Part shown: positions 28,428 through 36,724 of the stretch, in pieces
Layout of the letters: each line of letters opens with the position of its first letter
Numbering within the stretch: position 1 is the first letter of the stretch
From: Corynebacterium pelargi
Lineage (GTDB): Bacteria; Actinomycetota; Actinomycetes; Mycobacteriales; Mycobacteriaceae
Reading direction: 5' to 3'
Length of the DNA: 64,000 nucleotides
Assembly: GCF_014635485.1 (NCBI RefSeq)
Contig: NZ_BMCX01000003.1
Coordinates: 310,001-374,000 of the forward strand
Made by a program: the position numbers and the translations under genes
Notes under the pieces: model-generated
Database searches by the model: none
What the model saw: only the letters and a program-made list of their open reading frames with translations
What the model was told of the DNA's origin: nothing

Positions 28428-29684
28428 TTAGCGTCCCTGGGATAAGAAGATCACTTCTACAATATCGCCGGGGCGGATCTCGGTTACTTCCTCTGGGATC
28501 TGGATCATGGCATTGGCCTCAGACATACCGGCGAGCAAATGCGCAGGAGCACCATTGGCGGCACCGAGGCCTTCTACCAGGTAATCCTGAGTTTCCGCAT
28601 CGCGCATGAGTCGGGCTCGCACGAAGCCTCTGCGGCCTGCCTTGGAGCCAACATGATTCAACGCCCTCGCCCTGACCGTGCGGCGTTTGGGGTTTCGCTT
28701 ACCCAAACAGAGTCGAATCATGGGGCGCACGAAGGTTTCAAAGATCACCAGGGAGCTCACCGGGTTGCTCGGCAAGAGGAACACTGGGGTGTCATCGGCG
28801 ATCATGCCAAAGCCCTGCACCGAACCCGGGTGCATCGCCACGCGGGTGGTATCCACTTCGCCAATCTGCTGCAGCACCTCGCGCACATGCTCAGAACCGG
28901 AACCTCCCACGGCACCGGAGATCACGATGATTTCGCTTCGGACGGCCTGGGCCTCAATAATGTCGCGAATTCTTCGGGGCTCGCCGGCTGCAATGCCAAC
29001 GCGGTGCACATCGGCTCCCGCATCGCGCCCAGCGGCAGCAAGAGCATAGGAATTCACATCAAAGACTTGGCCAAGGCCTGGGTCGCGATCAATATCGACC
29101 AGCTCGTGGCCGATAGAGATGATGGAAAGACGCGGGCGCGGGTACACCAATACCTTCGAGCGACCAACGGCTGCCAGCAAGCCAATATGCGCAGGACCAA
29201 TGATGGCACCGCTGCTAATGGCTACGTCACCAGGGGTGATATCGTCGCCGGCTTTGCGCACGAATTCCCCCGAACGCACCGGGCGGGTGGCAGTCACGCG
29301 TTTTTTGCCACGGTCGGACCACTCCAACGGCAATACGGCATCTGCCAGGGCTGGAATGGGGGCACCGGTATGCACCCGAACTGCCTGTTTGGGCTGGAGG
29401 CGGAGTGGCTTTTGAGAACCTGCCGCTACTTCGCCAACCACCGGCAAGGAGGTTTCCACCGCAACGGGGCCTGATCCGCGGGCAAGGCCGCGCTCGCCAC
29501 CGATATCAACGGCGCGGATTGCGTACCCGTCGATCACTGCCTGATCAAAGCCCGGCAAAGGGCGCGTGGCCTGTACTTCCTCGGCGCACATCAGCCCGAG
29601 TGATTCCGCAATGGCGATGCGGACAGGCTCAGGAACCACCGCTGCTTGTTCAACGATGGCGAGTTGCTGCTCAACTGAGCGCAC
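28428..29684 (-). CDS. glp: gephyrin-like MoeA homologue (Glp)
   Basis: A 418-residue MoeA/gephyrin-E-type protein. The domain I/II segment TRPLPGFDQAVIDGYAIRA is near residue 40-58, a VRVHTGAPIPALADAVLPLE segment near 102, the MogA-like domain III includes ISGAVGGSGSEHVREVL (about 247), and MHPGSVQGFG and FLLPSNPVSSLV follow; domain IV closes the protein. In corynebacteria the MoeA copy located beside galU and glpR has been shown to be Glp, which binds the FtsZ C-terminal tail and the membrane receptor GlpR in division; molybdopterin synthesis is the alternative role. I call Glp from position. Start ATG 29684. Confidence 0.82.
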   Translation of the reverse strand: MRSVEQQLAIVEQAAVVPEPVRIAIAESLGLMCAEEVQATRPLPGFDQAVIDGYAIRAVDIGGERGLARGSGPVAVETSLPVVGEVAAGSQKPLRLQPKQAVRVHTGAPIPALADAVLPLEWSDRGKKRVTATRPVRSGEFVRKAGDDITPGDVAISSGAIIGPAHIGLLAAVGRSKVLVYPRPRLSIISIGHELVDIDRDPGLGQVFDVNSYALAAAGRDAGADVHRVGIAAGEPRRIRDIIEAQAVRSEIIVISGAVGGSGSEHVREVLQQIGEVDTTRVAMHPGSVQGFGMIADDTPVFLLPSNPVSSLVIFETFVRPMIRLCLGKRNPKRRTVRARALNHVGSKAGRRGFVRARLMRDAETQDYLVEGLGAANGAPAHLLAGMSEANAMIQIPEEVTEIRPGDIVEVIFLSQGR

Positions 29685-29842
29685 TGAGTACTCCTTCCGG
29701 GGGTTTGTGCAAGCACCAATCCATCAGCACCGGATGCCGGTGCCCCAAAGTGGCCTGCAACTACCCCTTTATTAACTGCCCTTTTTACTGTAATGCAGCC
29801 GCTGGTGCCAGAGGCTGAAGTCACCACAGATTGTGCTGCAGT

Positions 29843-30763
29843 TTAGACGCCGTGCTCTTCGAGGATGTCTCGCAGCGCCTGGCGCAAACTCGGGCCGTAC
29901 ACCGGGTGCGCGAGCCCAAAGTCCACCACTGCCGGGATATAGCCGCCGGGGTTGCCAAGATCGTGGCGTTTTCCTTCATGCACCAGAATATGCACGGGGT
30001 GGCCTTCTTGGATGAGTAGATCGATGGCGTCGGTTAATTGCAGTTCACCGCCGGCACCTGGGGTAATGCGCTTGAGCGCATCGAAGATGGCGCGGTCGAG
30101 CAGGTAACGGCCGGTGGCCACAAACGTCGATGGCGCCGCTTCTTTGCTTGGCTTTTCCACCATGCCGCGAACACGTTTGACGGTGTGCGGGCCTTGATAG
30201 TCCACTTCTTCGATTTCGAAAACGCCGTACTTTACTACTTCGTCTTCATCTACATCGAAGGCGCACAGCACGCTGCCGCCGAGTTCCTGTCGCACCTCAA
30301 GCATCTTTTCCACCGCGCCGGTAGGCAAGACTAGGTCGTCGGGTAGCATGACTGCTACTACGTCTTCTTCGTCATCGAGCACGGATTCTGCAAGGCCTAC
30401 GGCATGCCCAAGACCCAAGGGTTCTGGTTGCTCCACGGCAACGGCCTCGATCAATTCTGCGGCCCTTCGCACCTTGGCAAGCTGTTCGTCTTTGCCGCGG
30501 GATTCCAGGGTCTTTTCCAGGTGTGGGAAGCGCTTGAAGTGTTCGAGAACCTCTTGTTTATTCGGTGCAGTAATCACTGCCAGGCGGGTAGCCCCTAATT
30601 GCGCAGCCTCTTCAGCGATCAGCTCGATGCCCGGAGTATCAACTACCGGGAGCAACTCTTTTGGCACGGTTTTCGTGGCCGGCAGGAATCGGGTTCCCAT
30701 ACCTGCTGCGGGCACCACGACGGTTTTCACCGCGCACTTATCGTGTTCGCTGGGAGTGTTCAT
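29843..30763 (-). CDS. galU: UTP--glucose-1-phosphate uridylyltransferase
   Basis: A 306-residue nucleotidyltransferase that makes UDP-glucose for cell-wall arabinogalactan, trehalose and glycogen. The nucleotide-binding segment VVPAAGMGTRFLPATKTVPKE is split here as PAAGMGTRFLPATK and VPKELLPVVDTPG, near residues 17-44. Other conserved parts are GLGHAVGLAE, VMLPDDLVLP and the GGELQLTDAIDLL segment near the end. Length is normal. It starts at ATG 30763, divergent from the formyltetrahydrofolate cyclo-ligase gene, and the glp operon lies downstream after 158 bp. Confidence 0.96.
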   Translation of the reverse strand: MNTPSEHDKCAVKTVVVPAAGMGTRFLPATKTVPKELLPVVDTPGIELIAEEAAQLGATRLAVITAPNKQEVLEHFKRFPHLEKTLESRGKDEQLAKVRRAAELIEAVAVEQPEPLGLGHAVGLAESVLDDEEDVVAVMLPDDLVLPTGAVEKMLEVRQELGGSVLCAFDVDEDEVVKYGVFEIEEVDYQGPHTVKRVRGMVEKPSKEAAPSTFVATGRYLLDRAIFDALKRITPGAGGELQLTDAIDLLIQEGHPVHILVHEGKRHDLGNPGGYIPAVVDFGLAHPVYGPSLRQALRDILEEHGV

Positions 30764-30916
30764 AGGGGGAAGTGTACAACGCGGTGGGGGTGATTCCGGA
30801 CTTCGCCACTGTGGCTAGTGCGCATAATTTTCAGCACTTTTGCGGTAGCTTCTTCACCCCTTTTTACCCACGCCATCGCTACCGCCTGAGCTCTCAGCGG
30901 CGTTAGCATAAAGCTC

Positions 30917-31507
30917 ATGCAGCCCGAAAGTGCGAACGTAGCAACTCAGAAATCTGAACAGCGCAGGCATTTTTCCTCGGCGCGCCAAGCCATGACTGAA
31001 CAGCAGCGCGAAAGCGCCAATGCGGCAATCCTGGCACATTTGGATCACCTGTTGCGCTCCACCCAAGCCCAGCGGGTAGCCGCCTATGTGCCAGATGCCG
31101 TGGAGCCGGGTGGCAAGGATCTTGTGCCGTTTCTTGCTTCTCGTTGCCAGCAGCTTTGGCTGCCTTGCTGTTTACCCAAGGGCGTGCTCCAGTGGGGGCA
31201 ATACCAGGGCGATTCGACCCTGCTTCCGGGGCGCTACAACATCCCCGAGCCACCTCAGCCTCATCACTCAAGTGCCATCCTGGAAGATTTGGACTTGATC
31301 ATCGTCCCGGCCTTGGCCGCTTCTGCACAGGGGATTCGCTTGGGCAAGGGAGCCAGTTTTTATGACCGCGCTCTTACAGGAATCACCACTGCATCGGCCT
31401 TGCTGCTGTTTGGTCATGAGTATCCAGTCGACATTGCCACTGAAGCCCATGATGCTGGCTGCGATTGGACCATCACCCCAGATAAACTTTGGCCAAACGA
31501 GTGCTGA
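30917..31507 (+). CDS. 5-formyltetrahydrofolate cyclo-ligase
   Basis: A 196-residue enzyme that converts 5-formyl-THF to 5,10-methenyl-THF with ATP. An N-terminal helix with basic residues (SEQRRHFSSARQAM) precedes AAYVPDAVEPGG, and the C-terminal signature LAASAQGIRLGKGASFYDRAL (split as PALAASAQG and RLGKGASFYDRAL) carries the GxRLGxGxGxYDR consensus, here with GKGASFYDR. The conserved histidine and aspartate of HEYPVDIATEAHD follow. It starts at ATG 30917, divergent from galU, and the SAF-domain gene lies 52 bp downstream. Confidence 0.93.
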   Translation: MQPESANVATQKSEQRRHFSSARQAMTEQQRESANAAILAHLDHLLRSTQAQRVAAYVPDAVEPGGKDLVPFLASRCQQLWLPCCLPKGVLQWGQYQGDSTLLPGRYNIPEPPQPHHSSAILEDLDLIIVPALAASAQGIRLGKGASFYDRALTGITTASALLLFGHEYPVDIATEAHDAGCDWTITPDKLWPNEC

Positions 31508-31559
31508 ATTTTTAGCATCCCTATGGAACCTCGGGCCGAGTTTTTCGTCTAAGTATGGT

Positions 31560-32216
31560 GTGAGCATTTTTCAACGCCTCCGGCACCCAGGTTTTGCCCG
31601 TACCCTTTTGCTTCGCCGAATCTTGGCAGTATCCCTACTACTTGCCGCGGTGCTGATCACCGTGAGTTCCCGATCGTCTGACCAGGCTTCGGCCTTCCGC
31701 TATACCCGTGATCTCCACGCCGGCGAGGTGCTGCAAGAAGGCGATATTGAGCGCGTCGATGTGCCGGAAGCATTGGCCCAAGAGCTTCGCAAAGATGATC
31801 TGCTTGGCAGGATTACGCTGCTGGATCGCAAAAACGGAAGCCTCGCAGCCGTGGGTGATGTGCTCGATCCAGAACTCACGAGCGCCGCTGTGGGCGAAAT
31901 CTCCTCGACGGCACCGGGGCAGTCGGCTCACATTGTGCCTTTAACGCTTGTCGACGCCACCGTGGCCACCATGCTCGTGCCAGGCGATACCGTCACTGTG
32001 CTCAGTGCCGGCGATGAGCACGCACCGGCGCGGATCATTGCCGAAGGAGCGCAGGTCATTTTCGCAGGCCACCAGGCAAAAGCGGGCAATACTGGCACCC
32101 AACGTGAGCTCCAAGGAGTGCTGTTGCGCCTCGATGCACAGGCAGCGCAGGCTGTGGCTGCCGCCTCGCTGGCCCAACCTTTGGCGGTGGTGATTACCGG
32201 CGCGAGAGCCCAATAA
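31560..32216 (+). CDS. SAF domain-containing protein (CpaB/RcpC-like)
   Basis: A 218-residue protein with one N-terminal membrane segment (RRILAVSLLLAAVLITVSS, about 19-37) and an extracytoplasmic SAF domain that starts FRYTRDLHAGEVLQEGDIERVDV in pieces FRYTRDLHAGEV and EGDIERVDVPEAL. A second half contains VPLTLVDATVATMLVPGD. It resembles the pilus assembly protein CpaB/RcpC, but no tight-adherence pilus genes are nearby. I chose GTG 31560 (VSIFQRLRHPGF); the frame runs further upstream inside the cyclo-ligase gene. No clear Shine-Dalgarno is seen. Function open. Confidence 0.75.
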   Translation: MSIFQRLRHPGFARTLLLRRILAVSLLLAAVLITVSSRSSDQASAFRYTRDLHAGEVLQEGDIERVDVPEALAQELRKDDLLGRITLLDRKNGSLAAVGDVLDPELTSAAVGEISSTAPGQSAHIVPLTLVDATVATMLVPGDTVTVLSAGDEHAPARIIAEGAQVIFAGHQAKAGNTGTQRELQGVLLRLDAQAAQAVAAASLAQPLAVVITGARAQ

Positions 32217-32358
32217 GCCGAGATTCTTGGCCCACAAGGTTGCACGAGGATTCGCACAGTTCTTGCCAAAGCCCCTACCCTTGTCAGGATTGCGCTCATT
32301 TTCCCAGATGTGAGCCTGCCTTATATCACTGAGACCTCAAAAGGAATGGAGAACACCC

Positions 32359-32805
32359 GTGCTCAAGGGCTTTAGAGACTTTATTTTGCGTGGCAACGTT
32401 GTTGAGTTGTCGGTTGCCGTGGTGATTGGTTCTGCTTTCACCGCAATCGTTACGTCTTTTTCGGATCATTTGATTAATCCAATGATCGCCTCGCTCGGCG
32501 GCGCGGACGTGACTGGCCTCGGGTTTTATATCCGCCAAGGCAATGAAGCCACCTTCATGGACTTCGGCGCCGTGATCACTGCCTTTATTAACTTCCTCAT
32601 CGTCGCAGCCGTGGTGTACTTCGTACTTATTGTGCCGATGAACAAGCTCAGCCAATTGCAGCTTCTGCGCCGAGGCGTAGATGAGCAAAGCGAAGATGAA
32701 GCCCCTGTGTCCATCGAGGCGGAGTTGCTCACCGAAATCCGCGATCTGCTGCGTAAACAAGAAGGTCTGGAACCGCGCCACAGCGACGCCCCCGAGACGA
32801 ACTAG
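32359..32805 (+). CDS. mscL: large-conductance mechanosensitive channel MscL
   Basis: A 148-residue channel that opens on membrane tension and releases solutes during osmotic downshock. The N terminus MLKGFRDFILRGNVVELSVAVVIG and its continuation GSAFTAIVTSFSDHLINP are the conserved pore helix (written here in two parts). The second helix is FINFLIVAAVVYFVLIVPMNKL. The cytoplasmic bundle is longer than in E. coli by about a dozen residues. The start is GTG 32359 with AAAAGGAATGGAGAA just upstream. A clear terminator follows. Together with betP in the same window it covers both directions of osmotic response. Confidence 0.96.
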   Translation: MLKGFRDFILRGNVVELSVAVVIGSAFTAIVTSFSDHLINPMIASLGGADVTGLGFYIRQGNEATFMDFGAVITAFINFLIVAAVVYFVLIVPMNKLSQLQLLRRGVDEQSEDEAPVSIEAELLTEIRDLLRKQEGLEPRHSDAPETN

Positions 32806-32820
32806 GTGCTAGCTAAGCCC

Positions 32821-32861
32821 ACACCCCCGCTCACATCATGTTTGTGAACGGGGGTGTTTTT
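32821..32861 (+). terminator. terminator of mscL
   Basis: ACACCCCCG (32821-32829) pairs with CGGGGGTGT (32849-32857), extended by 4 bp after one mismatch, and is followed by TTTTT. It lies 16 bp after the mscL stop. Its T run ends next to the stop of the convergent small gene. Confidence 0.88.
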
Positions 32862-33054
32862 AGCTTTCGCCGCCATAGTGCGGGGGTCGCTGTTCCTTCC
32901 AGAATTGCGACTCGCTAAGCTCCGGGGATTCCGCATCAAGTTCGACCACCCTTTGAGCATCAGCGCTGTGGTTTGATTGCACCTCATCGGCGTTGCGGTC
33001 ATATGCCTCAGGGCAGGTGCGGGTGATTCTTCTGCGTTGTTTTCTTGCGGGCAC
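32860..33054 (-). CDS. small conserved-looking protein with a QRPPHYG motif
   Basis: A 64-residue protein. It is basic at the start (PARKQRRRITRTCPE), acidic in the middle, and ends FWKEQRPPHYGGES. Short actinobacterial proteins with an EQRPPH(Y/W)G ending are found between mscL and moaB-type genes, so I take it as real. The GTG at 33052-33054 overlaps the moaB stop codon by one base (TAGTG), which suggests translational coupling. No membrane segment is present. Function unknown; the basic N terminus and aromatic C terminus suggest RNA or ribosome contact, but this is only a guess. Confidence 0.7.
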   Translation of the reverse strand: MPARKQRRRITRTCPEAYDRNADEVQSNHSADAQRVVELDAESPELSESQFWKEQRPPHYGGES

Positions 33055-33644
33055 TAGATATCCATAGAGGCGCGTCGCAGTTGGTCGATCAGGTGATGCA
33101 CCAAGGGCGGCAGAGTTGCCATGCCATCGCGAATCGCTGCACGCGAGGCAGCAAGATTAACAATCACCGTCGATCCCGACACCCCGGCGATGCCCCTGGA
33201 GGTGCAGGCATCAACGGCACCACAGGCAAGACCCGAAGCGCGCAGGGCCTGGGCGATGCCGGGGACGTTCTTATCCAGTAAGTCGCGCGTAACTTCCGGT
33301 GTGTGATCGCGAGGGCCAACGCCAGTACCGCCCACGGTGAGTACCAAATCCACACCGCCTGCAACACCGGTTTCAATGGCTTTGCGGATTTCCGAACGGC
33401 GCTTCGTTACCTCTACTACCCCATCGACTTTGAAGTCAGCTTCGCTTAAAAGCTCCGCAGTCAAACGATCAGTATCAACGCCTGAGCGCATGGTGTGATC
33501 GGTGACGAGCACGATCAATGCGCAGCGTGGGGCGTCGAAAAGCTCCTGCTCCTGGGCTTTGAAGAATTCCTCAGAGGGCTCTTCGATATCGAAGCGCGAA
33601 TCAACATCACGCTGGTTATTGGAGAAGATCTCAGATGCATTCAC
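33054..33644 (-). CDS. moaB: MoaB/Mog family molybdopterin protein
   Basis: A 196-residue protein of the MogA/MoaB family, which adenylylates molybdopterin. After a 45-residue acidic N-terminal extension (EIFSNNQRDVDSRFDIEEP), the fold begins CALIVLVTDHTMRSG and the signature LVLTVGGTGVGPRDHTPEVT (in pieces TVGGTGVGPRDHTPE) is near residue 105. A SRGIAGVSGSTVIVNLA segment closes the active site. I chose GTG 33644 (VNASEIFSN); an upstream frame continues. The gene follows the htrA-like protease by 94 bp, an order also known from mycobacteria (pepD-moaB2-mscL). Confidence 0.87.
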   Translation of the reverse strand: MNASEIFSNNQRDVDSRFDIEEPSEEFFKAQEQELFDAPRCALIVLVTDHTMRSGVDTDRLTAELLSEADFKVDGVVEVTKRRSEIRKAIETGVAGGVDLVLTVGGTGVGPRDHTPEVTRDLLDKNVPGIAQALRASGLACGAVDACTSRGIAGVSGSTVIVNLAASRAAIRDGMATLPPLVHHLIDQLRRASMDI

Positions 33645-33738
33645 GTGGATGAGGCCCTTCCGCGTTGAGCCTAGGGGTGTGCGGCTGAGGCGCGAACACC
33701 CTGGCATAGGAGGATGAAGTAGATCGTTGCACTTAAAC

Positions 33739-35181
33739 CTACTCGTTCGTGAGCGTGACCTCTACCTCCCGGGGATTAGCGCCATTTTCATCCACAATCT
33801 GCACCTTGACCGTCTCGCCAAAACCACTGGAACGCACCGCGGCAACCAAGGCATCGGCACTATCAATCGTGCGATCACCAACGCGAATGATGACGTCTCC
33901 ACGCTTAATACCTGCGCGATCACCAGGACCACCCGGCTGCACCTGGGCAACTAAGGCGCCACGCAGATTCGCATTGGCAGCTACCTCCACACCAATCATG
34001 GGCTGGGAGGCTTCGCCATTATCAATGAGCTGCTGCGCCACACGGCGGGCAAAGTTGGATGGGATGGCAAAACCCAAACCGATCGAACCAGCGAGGTTTT
34101 CTTGAGTATTACTCAAGGAGGCAATCATGGAGTTCATACCGATTAAATTGCCCTGCATATCCACCAAAGGGCCACCGGAGTTACCAGGGTTAATGGCGGC
34201 ATCGGTCTGGATCGCATCGATAAGCGAAGACTGACCCGTGGCCGCGCCCGAAGCACGCACCGGACGATTGACTGCAGAGATAATGCCGGTAGTCACCGTG
34301 GCAGACAAGCCCAGCGGCGAACCAACAGCCACAACCTCCTGCCCCACCGTCAAATTGGAAGAATCACCAAAGTTGATGGTGGGCAGGCCCTCGGCACCGC
34401 GCAACTTAATCACAGCCACGTCCGTATTGGGATCACCTGCTACAAAATCTGCCTCAAATTGACGGCCATCATTTAACACCACCGCCATACGAGCTGAGCC
34501 ATCCGCAGCGGCAGCGACCACGTGGTTATTGGTCAAGATATAGCCATCAGAGGAAATAATTGAGCCCGAGCCCTCATCGCCACCACTGCGCCCAACCACC
34601 TGAATGGACACCACAGAAGGCAAAACCTTCGCAGCAACAGCCTCCACCGAACCCGCTGCCGGAGGATTAGCGGTGGTGTCTTTCACCGGCTGATTAAAGG
34701 ACTCAATGGCCGAGGACGCAGTCTCTGGCTGCTGAGAACGATAGGCATAGACGCCAGTGACCGAACCAGCGGCAATCGCACCCACCAGCGTCATCGCGAT
34801 CGCCGTACCAAGCGAGACGCGCCGACGTTGCCTTGGTTGAACTGCCACCGGCTGAGCAGCCCACTGCTGCGCATCATAAGGGCCGCCAGGCTCCTCTGAT
34901 GTGGCGGTTGCCCTTTGCTGCCCGTGCTCGGCACCAACGGGCGCCTGCTGGGCTGCATTATTCTGCTGCGCAGTGCTGTTGGGCTGCGCCGTGTTGTTCG
35001 GCTGTGCAGTCTGCTCTGGCTGCCAGCCGCGATCCTGCTGGTGCTGCGGGGTCTGAGTGTGCTGGCCATAAGGGCTTTGCACGCGCTCTAATTTGGAAGT
35101 TTCCTCAGTGGGGCGCTGCCGAAAAGAATCGCCCGTAGAGGCGTTCATCGGATCGTTGGTGGGCTCATTGGGATCAGTCAT
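33739..35181 (-). CDS. HtrA/PepD-like serine protease with PDZ domain
   Basis: A 480-residue envelope protease. The first 120 residues are low-complexity, rich in glutamine, asparagine and alanine and probably cytoplasmic. One membrane helix follows (LGTAIAMTLVGAIAAGSVTGV, given as IAMTLVGAIAAGSVTGVYAY). The trypsin-like domain shows the triad histidine in LTNNHVVAAA, the aspartate in NTDVAVIKLRG, and the serine in INPGNSGGPLV. A PDZ domain (about 385-475) ends GDVIIRVGDRTIDSADALVAA-like sequence. It matches PepD of M. tuberculosis (same order pepD-moaB2-mscL), which refolds or degrades damaged envelope proteins. The two-component genes that often precede it are absent here. Confidence 0.92.
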   Translation of the reverse strand: MTDPNEPTNDPMNASTGDSFRQRPTEETSKLERVQSPYGQHTQTPQHQQDRGWQPEQTAQPNNTAQPNSTAQQNNAAQQAPVGAEHGQQRATATSEEPGGPYDAQQWAAQPVAVQPRQRRRVSLGTAIAMTLVGAIAAGSVTGVYAYRSQQPETASSAIESFNQPVKDTTANPPAAGSVEAVAAKVLPSVVSIQVVGRSGGDEGSGSIISSDGYILTNNHVVAAAADGSARMAVVLNDGRQFEADFVAGDPNTDVAVIKLRGAEGLPTINFGDSSNLTVGQEVVAVGSPLGLSATVTTGIISAVNRPVRASGAATGQSSLIDAIQTDAAINPGNSGGPLVDMQGNLIGMNSMIASLSNTQENLAGSIGLGFAIPSNFARRVAQQLIDNGEASQPMIGVEVAANANLRGALVAQVQPGGPGDRAGIKRGDVIIRVGDRTIDSADALVAAVRSSGFGETVKVQIVDENGANPREVEVTLTNE

Positions 35182-35320
35182 GGTGGATACTATGCAACCA
35201 CAGACTGCCTCACTACTGGAACCAGACTTAGCAATTCATTGCCAGATCCTGTGAGCTTGCTTAGAACCATCAGCCGGCAAGACTTGGAGCTCTGCACTGG
35301 ATCATGCCTGGGCAGATATG

Positions 35321-35353
35321 ACAAAAACCGCCACCTCAAAGGTAGGTGGCGGT
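35321..35353 (-). terminator. terminator of rpmE2-rpmF
   Basis: ACCGCCACCT (35327-35336) pairs perfectly with AGGTGGCGGT (35344-35353) around a 7-nt loop. On the minus strand the stem is followed by TTTTTGT and lies 17 bp after the rpmF stop. Confidence 0.9.
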
Positions 35354-35369
35354 GATTGCGTGAGGGAGC

Positions 35370-35543
35370 TTAGAACTGCTCAACCTCTACAAGACCAAGC
35401 TGAGCGGCCTTGACCAAACGGCGCGGAATGCGCACGGTCTGGCCGTCAATCTTGACTTCCTGGAGGGCGACGTTGTCGGCCTTCCACTGGGAACGACGGG
35501 AGCGCGTGTTAGCACGCGACATGCGACGCTTCGGTACTGCCAT
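35370..35543 (-). CDS. rpmF: 50S ribosomal protein L32
   Basis: A 57-residue protein beginning [20 protein letters not shown] and ending [15 protein letters not shown]. The MAVPKRR start and the arginine-rich N terminus identify L32. The C-terminal half has no cysteines, so this is the form without a zinc ribbon. GAGGAGGG lies just upstream of ATG 35543. It follows rpmE2 by 15 bp in one operon and ends in a strong terminator. Confidence 0.95.
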   Translation of the reverse strand: MAVPKRRMSRANTRSRRSQWKADNVALQEVKIDGQTVRIPRRLVKAAQLGLVEVEQF

Positions 35544-35558
35544 GGTATTTCCCTCCTC

Positions 35559-35825
35559 TTAAGCCTTCTTCTTGCGGCGGGCCATGCCACCGAAACGACG
35601 CTGGAACTTCTCAACACGGCCAGCGGTGTCCATAACACGCTGTGCACCGGTCCAGAAGGGGTGAGACTCGCTGGTCACGTCAACGACGATCAGCGGGTAC
35701 TCATTGCCGTCTTCCCATTCAACGGTGCGCTGGCTGGTTGCGGTGGAGCGGGTGAGGAACTTCGTTCCGGTACCCGCATCCTGGAAGACTACCGGGTGGT
35801 AGTCCGGGTGGATGTCTTTCTTCAT
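35559..35825 (-). CDS. rpmE2: 50S ribosomal protein L31 type B
   Basis: An 88-residue protein beginning [20 protein letters not shown], with [21 protein letters not shown] in the later half (pieces SHPFWTG and [12 protein letters not shown]), and a basic tail. This is the type B L31, which lacks the CxxC zinc ligands of type A. In many bacteria such copies replace the zinc form when zinc is scarce. A GAGGGAA Shine-Dalgarno lies nine bases before ATG 35825. It is divergent from the rpmB cluster across a 491-bp gap. I see no Zur-like palindrome upstream. Confidence 0.95.
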   Translation of the reverse strand: MKKDIHPDYHPVVFQDAGTGTKFLTRSTATSQRTVEWEDGNEYPLIVVDVTSESHPFWTGAQRVMDTAGRVEKFQRRFGGMARRKKKA

Positions 35826-36316
35826 ATGTCGATTCCCTCAGGATTGATACTTCAGGTCGCTTCTACGCCATCCGCGTAGATCGTGCCTGAGTTGGGTTCG
35901 CTTACTTGAAGCTCCGCGATCAGCACGGAGGCAACTTTGCGTATCTTACACCTTGACGCCACTTCTAGCTAATCGACGCCCCACGCCCGCCAACTTAAGC
36001 GTCAAGGTTGGATACCTCTATATATACAGCCCCAGTACTCAAGCCTTCCGTCAGCTACTCCAGCAAGAGCCGTTCAAGCCCCGTGAGCTTTCACCTCATC
36101 GAGGCTCAGAAACCACCATGGGTCACATTCGCAACATTTTGGCAGGCGATTAGGTCTTAGCACGCCTTTAGAGTATGGTTGTCTCTTGCTGTTGTCGAAA
36201 TTGTTCGTATATCGCCCTCGTCAACTTCCTCTCCGCATCATCTACCTGCGTTAATGCAGTGAACTGTTGCGGAATTTTGCAGGTATTGAGCGTGGGCGGC
36301 TAGGAGAAAGAAACCC
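35826..36316. other. divergent intergenic region between the two ribosomal protein operons
   Basis: This 491-bp gap carries the promoters of rpmE2-rpmF (left) and rpmB-rpmG-rpsN-rpsR (right). A 10-bp inverted repeat, ACCTTGACGC at 35950-35959 and its complement at 35999-36008, has 39 bp between the arms. A minus-strand promoter may be TAAGAT (complement of 35943-35948) with TTAGCT 18 bp before it. A short open frame at 35953-36153 has no ribosome binding site and no coding character. No Zur-type AT-rich palindrome is seen. Confidence 0.55.
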
Positions 36317-36553
36317 ATGTCGGCTATTTGCCAGGTCACGGGACGCAAGCCGTCGTTCGGCAAGTCCGTCTCGCACTCGCACCGACGCACGTCTCGCCGT
36401 TGGAACCCCAACGTGCAGCGTCGTAAGTTCTACCTGCCCTCCGAGGGCCGTACCATCACCCTGAATGTTTCCACCAAGGGTCTGAAGATTATCGACCGCG
36501 ACGGCATCGAGTCCGTTGTGGCAAAGCTTCGAGCACGTGGGGAGAAGATCTAA
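36317..36553 (+). CDS. rpmB: 50S ribosomal protein L28
   Basis: A 78-residue protein beginning [20 protein letters not shown]. The family pattern is clear ([26 protein letters not shown]), but only one cysteine (C5) remains, so it is the form without the two CxxC zinc pairs. AGGAGAAAG lies upstream of ATG 36317. It heads the cluster rpmB-rpmG-rpsN-rpsR, the same set that forms the alternative, zinc-free ribosomal operon in mycobacteria. Confidence 0.95.
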   Translation: MSAICQVTGRKPSFGKSVSHSHRRTSRRWNPNVQRRKFYLPSEGRTITLNVSTKGLKIIDRDGIESVVAKLRARGEKI

Positions 36554-36556
36554 AAG

Positions 36557-36721
36557 ATGGCACGTAATGACATTCGTCCGATCATCAAGCTGAAGTCTAC
36601 GGCTGGCACCGGTTACACCTACGTCACCCGTAAGAACAAGCGCAATAACCCCGACCGCATCACGCTGAAGAAGTACGATCCGGTAGCCCGCAAGCACGTC
36701 GAATTCCGCGAGGAGCGATAA
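36557..36721 (+). CDS. rpmG: 50S ribosomal protein L33
   Basis: A 54-residue protein, [20 protein letters not shown]... with [17 protein letters not shown] at the end. It lacks the CxxC pairs of zinc-binding L33. ATG 36557 lies 3 bp after the rpmB stop, so translation is probably coupled. The stop TAA is at 36719-36721, followed after 3 bp by rpsN. Confidence 0.94.
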   Translation: MARNDIRPIIKLKSTAGTGYTYVTRKNKRNNPDRITLKKYDPVARKHVEFREER

Positions 36722-36724
36722 TCT

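Noticed and set aside
35953..36153. 66-residue open frame in the ribosomal intergenic region
   Set aside because: No ribosome binding site, no recognisable motif, and it covers a probable promoter region.
35826..36316. Zur binding site upstream of the zinc-free ribosomal genes
   Set aside because: No AT-rich palindrome of the Zur type is found in the shared gap.
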